Below, piece by piece: positions 6,873 to 11,370 of a stretch of 11,370 nt of DNA (position 1 is its first letter; every line of letters starts with the position of its first letter). The translations under genes were made by a program, and so were the position numbers. The notes under the pieces were generated by a model that was not told the DNA's origin, did no database searches, and saw nothing but the letters and a program-made list of their open reading frames with translations. Source of the DNA: Bacteroidales bacterium Bact_20 (GTDB lineage: Bacteria > Bacteroidota > Bacteroidia > Bacteroidales > DTU049); contig LUZL01000109.1 in the NCBI GenBank assembly GCA_001603615.1, positions 1-11,370 of the forward strand. Reading direction: 5' to 3'.

Positions 6873-7892
6873 TTAAAAAATATTTTTTAAAATGTCGTTT
6901 AGCTCTATTTGATTAATACACTCACAATTTCTAGGATCTAAACAATATTTATGACAATTGATTTTTTGAAAGTTAGGTAAAATGACATTAGCATTTCTAC
7001 CTATTGGAGCCCATCTATGTGGAGCATAAGTGCCCACAGGTACATATAGTCCGATGACATTAGTACCAAGAGCTGCAGCTATATGTAATGGACCAGTACT
7101 ACTAGCTATGACAGCTTTAGCATTAGCTAATACACTCATTAATTGATATAAATCTAAAGAACCAAAAAAAGTTTTAACATTCAAATCACTAAAAATTGGA
7201 AGCCAATATTGTCCCTCTTTGCTACTACCAGTTATGTATACCTTTTCACCACTATCTAATAATTTTTTAGCTAGTAAATAAAAATTTTGTGAAGAAAAAT
7301 TGGGAGCACTGCCCATAGAACCTGGATGTATAATTATAGGACGATTTTTGGGGTCTAAAAAATCCATAGCCACCAAATCAGGTAAATCATTTAATTGAAA
7401 TTTATCTTTACCATAAAATTGAACTAATTCAGTAATAGAAGGTATATAATTTATTTGTAATGGTTTAAGTAGAAAAAAATTTAATTGAGCTTCATGTAAA
7501 AAAGACTTTTTTCTAGAAAAATCAACTAATTTATTAGCATATTTAAATGAGTAAAAACGATGAGAAGTAGCTACACGAATAGAAATATTAGATTTTGCCA
7601 ATAATCTCATCACCTCATAATCTGGATAAGCGAAAATGATAGCATCTGCACCTATAGAATTGATAAAATCTATTTTATTATTAGTCTGAGATTCGCTATC
7701 TATCTGATCAAAAGAATATACATTATCAATAAAATTATAAGAACTAGCTATAGGCAAAGCATAGTCTCTAACAAGAAAAGATACATTAATTTGAGGAAAA
7801 TTATTTTTCAAAAAAGCAGCTAAAGGTAAAGTAAGAACTAAATCACCTAATTTATCTGTTCTAGAGATTAAAATCTTTTTTATATTTTGCAT
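6873..7892 (-). CDS. Glycosyltransferase family 9 (heptosyltransferase-like)
   Basis: This is a GT-B fold enzyme of family GT9, which transfers heptose or related sugars to the LPS core at the cytoplasmic face of the inner membrane. Landmarks are the N-terminal ISRTDKLGDLVLTLPL (9-24), close to the IRxxxxGDxxxxxP motif of WaaC/WaaF, the start of the second Rossmann domain IIIHPGSMG (186-194), VYITGSS (218-224), and the donor-site segment SSTGPLHIAAALG (264-276) followed by GLYVPVGTYAPHRWAP. A cysteine-rich tail (Cys313, 317, 323, 325) resembles the C-terminal Cys pairs common in this family. Length (339) is normal. It begins 35 bases after pgk on the same strand and may be co-transcribed with it. 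Acceptor and donor sugar cannot be deduced, so I give no gene symbol. Confidence 0.87.
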   Translation of the reverse strand: MQNIKKILISRTDKLGDLVLTLPLAAFLKNNFPQINVSFLVRDYALPIASSYNFIDNVYSFDQIDSESQTNNKIDFINSIGADAIIFAYPDYEVMRLLAKSNISIRVATSHRFYSFKYANKLVDFSRKKSFLHEAQLNFFLLKPLQINYIPSITELVQFYGKDKFQLNDLPDLVAMDFLDPKNRPIIIHPGSMGSAPNFSSQNFYLLAKKLLDSGEKVYITGSSKEGQYWLPIFSDLNVKTFFGSLDLYQLMSVLANAKAVIASSTGPLHIAAALGTNVIGLYVPVGTYAPHRWAPIGRNANVILPNFQKINCHKYCLDPRNCECINQIELNDILKNIF

Positions 7893-7927
7893 AAAAAAAC
7901 AAAAAAGCTATCAAGAAAATTATTACA

Positions 7928-9208
7928 TCAATCTAGTAATAGAGCCTTAACAGGTTCCATCCCAAAAGGAGAATTTTCTTCTATAGCATTCAAAACTGCA
8001 CCGCCACCTGTAAACATATAATATTTAGGATCATCAAGAGCTGTCATATATACACCAGGTAAAAGTCGTTTAAGCTCCTGCAAAGTATCTCCACCAGCAT
8101 ATAATTTCATAGCATCAATATTAGAATTTATCAAGTTATTTAGAGCAATGGTACCATCATTAAAATATGGTGCGAAACCCATAACTGCATTTACAAAAAA
8201 TGTTTTAGCACTATTAAAAATATTGATTAGCGAAGGTTCGCTAAAAGATTCTGGAGCTACATCTAGCACATAATTAAGTTTATCACCAGCTTTCAAATTT
8301 TTAATATCAACGACTTTATAATGTCCATCTATTTTGCCTTCCATAGTATCAGACTCTACTATGTAACGAGGTTCAATAATCTTATTAGGATACTTTTCAT
8401 TAACAAAATTAACGAATTCTTTAGCTAAAGCGAGATTATCATCATCTATACCATTGATAGAAATATTATATTTAGCAGACAAATAAGCATTTAGAATTAC
8501 ACCACCGAGCATCAAATAATCTACTTTTTCGATAAGAGCTTTTAAACTATTAATTTTAGTATCAAATTTAGCACCAGCAATAACAGCTATCATAGGTTTA
8601 TTAGGAGAAAAAATCTTATCTAAATTATTAATTTCTTTTTGCAATAATAAACCAGCATAACTAGGTAAATATTTAGTAATAGTAAAAGTAGAAACATGAG
8701 CCTGCCAAGAACCAAAAGCATCATTAACATACAGATCAGCTATACCAGCTAACTCTCTAGCAAATCTATCTCTCCATTCACCTTTGTCTTCTTCGCCTCT
8801 AAACCACCTAGTATTAGGCAAATAAATTCCATCAATAATACCAGATTTTAATTCTTTAATTAAGTTATTAATAGAAGTATCAATGTCTTGAATGCCATAA
8901 GGTTCATTCACATAAAATTCAGGAACTTTAAAATTCAGATTTAGTTTATTACGCAAATACTCTACGATAGGCATTACACTAGTATTATCAGAAATAGTAA
9001 TAGTGCCATCTTTTTTATTTTTAGGACGACCGATGTGGGTCATAAGGATTAATTTACCACCATGAGATGCGATATAGAATAAAGTTTGAATAGTAGCATC
9101 TATACGATAAGGGTCATGAATTATACCTTTATCAACGACATTATGGTCAACTCTAACAAGGACGATTTTATCATTTAAATTTGCATTTTGGATAACTGAT
9201 AATTTCAT
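7928..9208 (-). CDS. pgk: Divergent long-form phosphoglycerate kinase
   Basis: PGK interconverts 1,3-bisphosphoglycerate/ADP and 3-phosphoglycerate/ATP. The fold is readable end to end: VRVDHNV (18-24), RIDATIQTL (35-43), MTHIGRPK (56-63), LPNTRWFRGEE (130-140), NDAFGSWQAH (162-171), AGAKFDTKI (211-219), AGGDTLQEL (371-379) and FTGGGAVL (399-406). It departs from ordinary PGK in several places. RVDFN is RVDHN, the HRAH of the substrate basic patch is WQAH, and NGPMGxFE near the nucleotide is NAVMGFAP. The protein has 426 residues against about 390-400, with extra sequence after GRPK and around 280-310. A TTG at 9229 could extend it by 7 codons, but it lies within the predicted -7 box, so ATG 9208 is preferred. 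It is either the cell's PGK or a specialised paralogue; activity is likely but not assured. Confidence 0.88.
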   Translation of the reverse strand: MKLSVIQNANLNDKIVLVRVDHNVVDKGIIHDPYRIDATIQTLFYIASHGGKLILMTHIGRPKNKKDGTITISDNTSVMPIVEYLRNKLNLNFKVPEFYVNEPYGIQDIDTSINNLIKELKSGIIDGIYLPNTRWFRGEEDKGEWRDRFARELAGIADLYVNDAFGSWQAHVSTFTITKYLPSYAGLLLQKEINNLDKIFSPNKPMIAVIAGAKFDTKINSLKALIEKVDYLMLGGVILNAYLSAKYNISINGIDDDNLALAKEFVNFVNEKYPNKIIEPRYIVESDTMEGKIDGHYKVVDIKNLKAGDKLNYVLDVAPESFSEPSLINIFNSAKTFFVNAVMGFAPYFNDGTIALNNLINSNIDAMKLYAGGDTLQELKRLLPGVYMTALDDPKYYMFTGGGAVLNAIEENSPFGMEPVKALLLD

Positions 9209-9226
9209 AAGTTTATAATTTTTAGA

Positions 9227-9234
9227 CAAAATTA
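9227..9234 (-). promoter_or_regulatory. -7 promoter element for pgk
   Basis: The minus strand reads TAATTTTG, matching TAnnTTTG, 18 bases before the ATG at 9208. The -33 region is AT-rich with no clear TTTG. The G end of the box overlaps the possible TTG start at 9229, which supports the downstream ATG. Confidence 0.5.
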
Positions 9235-9286
9235 TAAAAAATTAGTTAAAGTTAAAAAATTTTCATTTTTATATTGTTTCAAATAA

Positions 9287-9308
9287 TAAATGATATTAAT
9301 ATCATTTA
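9287..9308. promoter_or_regulatory. Perfect 22-bp palindrome between divergent pgk and transposase-like gene
   Basis: The half-site TAAATGATATT is followed directly by its reverse complement, with no spacer and no mismatch. It lies 12 bases upstream of the plus-strand -7 box (9321-9328) and 52 bases upstream of the minus-strand -7 box (9227-9234). That position suits an operator for a dimeric regulator, or part of an element end. No regulator is identified. Confidence 0.45.
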
Positions 9309-9320
9309 AAAATTATTATA

Positions 9321-9328
9321 TATTTTTG
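9321..9328 (+). promoter_or_regulatory. -7 promoter element for the transposase-like gene
   Basis: TATTTTTG matches TAnnTTTG, 17 bases before the ATG at 9346. There is no good -33 TTTG at 18-21 bases upstream; the palindrome occupies that area. Confidence 0.45.
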
Positions 9329-9345
9329 CCAAAAATTTAGTATTT

Positions 9346-10344
9346 ATGAAGACTTTAGTTAATAACATCAACGACCATGTGGCTCTGAGTAAGGAAAATT
9401 CCAAAGCTTTCTATGATAATCTCTACGATTTCCTATTACAAAACGAAGCTGACGTAGTAGATTACCAAGGTCTAAAACTTCAAAGTACTCCACCACTTTG
9501 CCCAGACTGCCATAGCAACCATATCGTTAGAAATGGCAAACAAAAAGGAATACAAAATTATCTCTGCAGACACTGTGGTAGACAATTCAGAGTTACTACT
9601 GGTACTTTTGTATATCGTATACAAAAACATCAGCAAATGTTAGAATACATTCGCTGCATGGTTGCAGGTAAAAGTCTAAGAGCTTGTGCTAATGAAGTAG
9701 GCATCAGCCTCGGTACTAGCTTCACTTGGAGACACAAAATATTAGCAGCTTTGAAAAGTTTTGATAAAAATGTAAACTTTTTTGGCATAGTAGAAATAGA
9801 CGAACTGCTAATGGATTATTCAGAGAAAGGTAGAAAGTATTCTAGTGCTAAAGAAATGAAACAAGCGATGAGAAAAAAGCCCAAAAAGGTAGCTGTATTA
9901 GTTGCTACGGATAGAAGTGGTAATATTCTATTTAGAAACACTGAAGATAAGAAAGTAAGAACTGATGACATAGAGAAATTTCTAAAACCCAGGATAAACG
10001 AAGACGCAGTGATATGTACAAGTGCTAAAAGTGCCTTTAGACATATCAGAAAGAGCAAAATTAAACACAAAGAGATAGTGGGAACAAAGAAAAGGAAGCG
10101 AGGTATCTACAACACAGCTACAGTAAAGGCTAAATCAGAGAATTTTACAAAATGGATATATGGTAAATTCAGAGGAGTAGCGACCAAATACTTGCAAAAC
10201 TATATTATGTGGTATGTGGTGAGAAGCAAGTACTTATCATATGGAGTTATTAGTAATACTGGTAGAATGCTAAACCTTGCATCATCGGATAGGCAAGCGT
10301 GGTATGAATATTTTAGAGTGAGTAAAATATCATATACTGTTTGA
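9346..10344 (+). CDS. IS1595-family transposase-like protein with altered catalytic positions
   Basis: The layout is that of an IS1595-type transposase: an N-terminal zinc ribbon (Cys52, 55, 74, 77; CPDC...CRHCG), a helix-turn-helix (about 105-130, LRACANEVGISLGTSFTWRH), then an RNase H-like DDE domain starting GIVEIDELL (147-155) and ending KFRGVATKYLQNYIMW (274-289), a strong family mark. The first acidic residue, Asp152, is present. Where relatives have a TD/SDG motif with the second catalytic Asp, this protein reads ICTSAKSAF (Ser226). Where they have a VNxxHSxLKxW-like block, it reads VKAKSENFTKW (260-270), losing the conserved Asn and His. The frame is otherwise intact over 332 codons. 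It is the only plus-strand gene here and its GC content looks slightly higher by eye. It may be an inactive insertion sequence or a host-adopted protein; I saw no convincing terminal repeats. Confidence 0.82.
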   Translation: MKTLVNNINDHVALSKENSKAFYDNLYDFLLQNEADVVDYQGLKLQSTPPLCPDCHSNHIVRNGKQKGIQNYLCRHCGRQFRVTTGTFVYRIQKHQQMLEYIRCMVAGKSLRACANEVGISLGTSFTWRHKILAALKSFDKNVNFFGIVEIDELLMDYSEKGRKYSSAKEMKQAMRKKPKKVAVLVATDRSGNILFRNTEDKKVRTDDIEKFLKPRINEDAVICTSAKSAFRHIRKSKIKHKEIVGTKKRKRGIYNTATVKAKSENFTKWIYGKFRGVATKYLQNYIMWYVVRSKYLSYGVISNTGRMLNLASSDRQAWYEYFRVSKISYTV

Positions 10345-10361
10345 AACATTTAAAAAATGTT
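10345..10361 (+). terminator. Short hairpin after the transposase-like gene
   Basis: A 7-bp inverted repeat (AACATTT at 10345-10351, AAATGTT at 10355-10361) with a 3-base loop begins immediately after the TGA. It lacks a following T run and is very AT-rich, so it is at best a weak terminator. Confidence 0.25.
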
Positions 10362-10397
10362 ATAATTATTTCCCCACCCTATTCACCTTACCTCTTT

Positions 10398-11351
10398 TTA
10401 TAAGTTCCCCTCTTTCATTAATCTATCAAAATAATCTATCGTCTTTATTAAACCTTCTTTTAAACTAATTCTGGGCTGCCATTCTAATATAGATTTAGCT
10501 TTAGTTATATCTGGTTGTCTCCTTATCGGATCATCTTCTGGTAATTGTAAGTGTATTATTTCTGATTTTGAATTTGTAATATCTAAAATTAATTCTGCTA
10601 ATTCTATTATTTTAAATTCAGAAGGATTACCTAAATTTATTGGACCAATTATATCATCACCAGTATTCATCAATTTTATCAATCCATCTAGCATATCATC
10701 TACATAGCAAAAACTCCTAGTCTGGCTACCATCTCCGTATACTGTTATTGGTTTATTTTGAATTGCTTGGATAATAAAATTCGAAACTACTCTACCATCA
10801 TTGGGATGCATACGTGGTCCATATGTATTAAATATTCTAGCAATTTTTATTTTAACTTTATTTTGAAAGTAATAGTTTATAAATAGAGATTCTGCACATC
10901 GTTTTCCTTCGTCATAGCAAGAACGAGGTCCTATTGGATTTACATTTCCCCAATACTCCTCGTATTGTGGATGTACTAAAGGATCTCCGTATACTTCACT
11001 TGTACTTGCTTGCAATATTTTAGCTTTTACTCTTTTAGCTAATCCAAGCATATTTATTGCTCCCATTACTGAAGTTTTAATAGTCTTAATGGGATTATAT
11101 TGATAATGAATCGGTGAAGCTGGGCATGCCAAATTATAAATCTCATCTATTTCCAAATGAATCGGTTGTATGATATCATGTCTAATAAATTCAAAATATT
11201 TATTATTCATCAAAGGTGCTATATTATCTTTAGAAGATGTAAAAAGATTATCTAAGCATATTACTTCATTACCTTCATTTAATAACCTTTCACACAAATG
11301 TGAACCAATGAATCCTGCACCGCCTGTTACTAAAATTCTTTTATGTATCAT
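10398..11351 (-). CDS. uxs: UDP-glucuronic acid decarboxylase (UDP-xylose synthase)
   Basis: This cytoplasmic extended SDR enzyme converts UDP-glucuronate to UDP-xylose via an NAD-dependent 4-keto intermediate. The NAD-binding GGAGFIGSH is at residues 10-18, LDN follows beta-2 (34-36), and the catalytic set is TSE (117-119) with Tyr146-xxx-Lys150 (YDEGK). Other UXS marks are LACPASPIHYQYNPIKTIKTSV (74-95), GPRSCYDEGKR, ARIFNTYGPRMHPNDGRVVSNF (171-192) and DDPIRRQPDI with the conserved Arg pair 277-278. All catalytic residues are present, and length (317) matches bacterial soluble forms without a membrane anchor. It is read toward the transposase-like gene, 53 bases apart. UDP-xylose is used for surface polysaccharides or for further sugars such as UDP-arabinose, which fits with the glycosyltransferases nearby. 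The promoter lies beyond the window. Confidence 0.95.
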   Translation of the reverse strand: MIHKRILVTGGAGFIGSHLCERLLNEGNEVICLDNLFTSSKDNIAPLMNNKYFEFIRHDIIQPIHLEIDEIYNLACPASPIHYQYNPIKTIKTSVMGAINMLGLAKRVKAKILQASTSEVYGDPLVHPQYEEYWGNVNPIGPRSCYDEGKRCAESLFINYYFQNKVKIKIARIFNTYGPRMHPNDGRVVSNFIIQAIQNKPITVYGDGSQTRSFCYVDDMLDGLIKLMNTGDDIIGPINLGNPSEFKIIELAELILDITNSKSEIIHLQLPEDDPIRRQPDITKAKSILEWQPRISLKEGLIKTIDYFDRLMKEGNL

Positions 11352-11370
11352 TTTAAATATTTTATCATTA

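Noticed and set aside
9816..10070. Minus-strand open frame of 84 codons
   Set aside because: It is antisense to the DDE domain of the transposase-like gene, with no motif, start context or partner.
10371..10425. C-rich, pyrimidine-skewed stretch near the uxs stop codon, considered as an insertion-sequence end
   Set aside because: No matching partner is found on the left side of the transposase-like gene, and the last codons of uxs account for part of it.
1..11370. CRISPR array, tRNA or rRNA genes, toxin-antitoxin or phage-defence genes
   Set aside because: No regular long repeats with spacers, no tRNA-like cloverleaf sequence and no proteins of such families were seen; the coding space is filled by the genes listed.

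Overview
The window looks like chromosome of a low-GC member of the Bacteroidota. The evidence is a set of type IX secretion (T9SS) and gliding proteins (PorP/SprF, a GldJ-type lipoprotein, a PorD/DUF4835 protein), a Bacteroidota-type RNA polymerase omega subunit lying between bamD and coaBC, almost no Shine-Dalgarno sequences, and several promoter-like TAnnTTTG (-7) motifs of the kind known from this phylum. I cannot name the genus.

Layout, left to right. Positions 1-331 hold the 5' end of a minus-strand gene for a TMTC-like GT-C membrane glycosyltransferase, cut by the window edge. A clear hairpin terminator (404-431) separates it from a minus-strand pair, porP/sprF (1976-2959) and gldJ-like (462-1958), which has a good promoter at 2978-3007. 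Upstream is a tight four-gene unit read in the order bamD, rpoZ, coaBC, porD (6350 down to 3085), with gaps of only 0-6 bases. Next are a small secreted HMA-fold protein (6430-6774) with a 12-bp triple repeat in its leader, a family 9 glycosyltransferase (6873-7892) and a divergent, long phosphoglycerate kinase (7928-9208). The only plus-strand gene is an IS1595-type transposase-like ORF (9346-10344), divergent from pgk across a region holding a perfect 22-bp palindrome. Last is a complete UDP-glucuronate decarboxylase gene (10398-11351, minus).

How the genes fit together. Most encode envelope and secretion functions. BamD assembles outer-membrane proteins, and PorP, GldJ-like and PorD belong to or support the T9SS/gliding apparatus. 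The GT-C enzyme, the GT9 enzyme and UDP-xylose synthase point to surface glycan synthesis. CoaBC (coenzyme A synthesis), omega and PGK are housekeeping.

I see no CRISPR array, tRNA, rRNA, toxin-antitoxin pair or obvious new defence system. The points most worth following up are the intact transposase-like protein whose second and third catalytic positions are substituted and which has no convincing inverted ends, the unusual PGK, and the repeat-bearing leader of the HMA gene.
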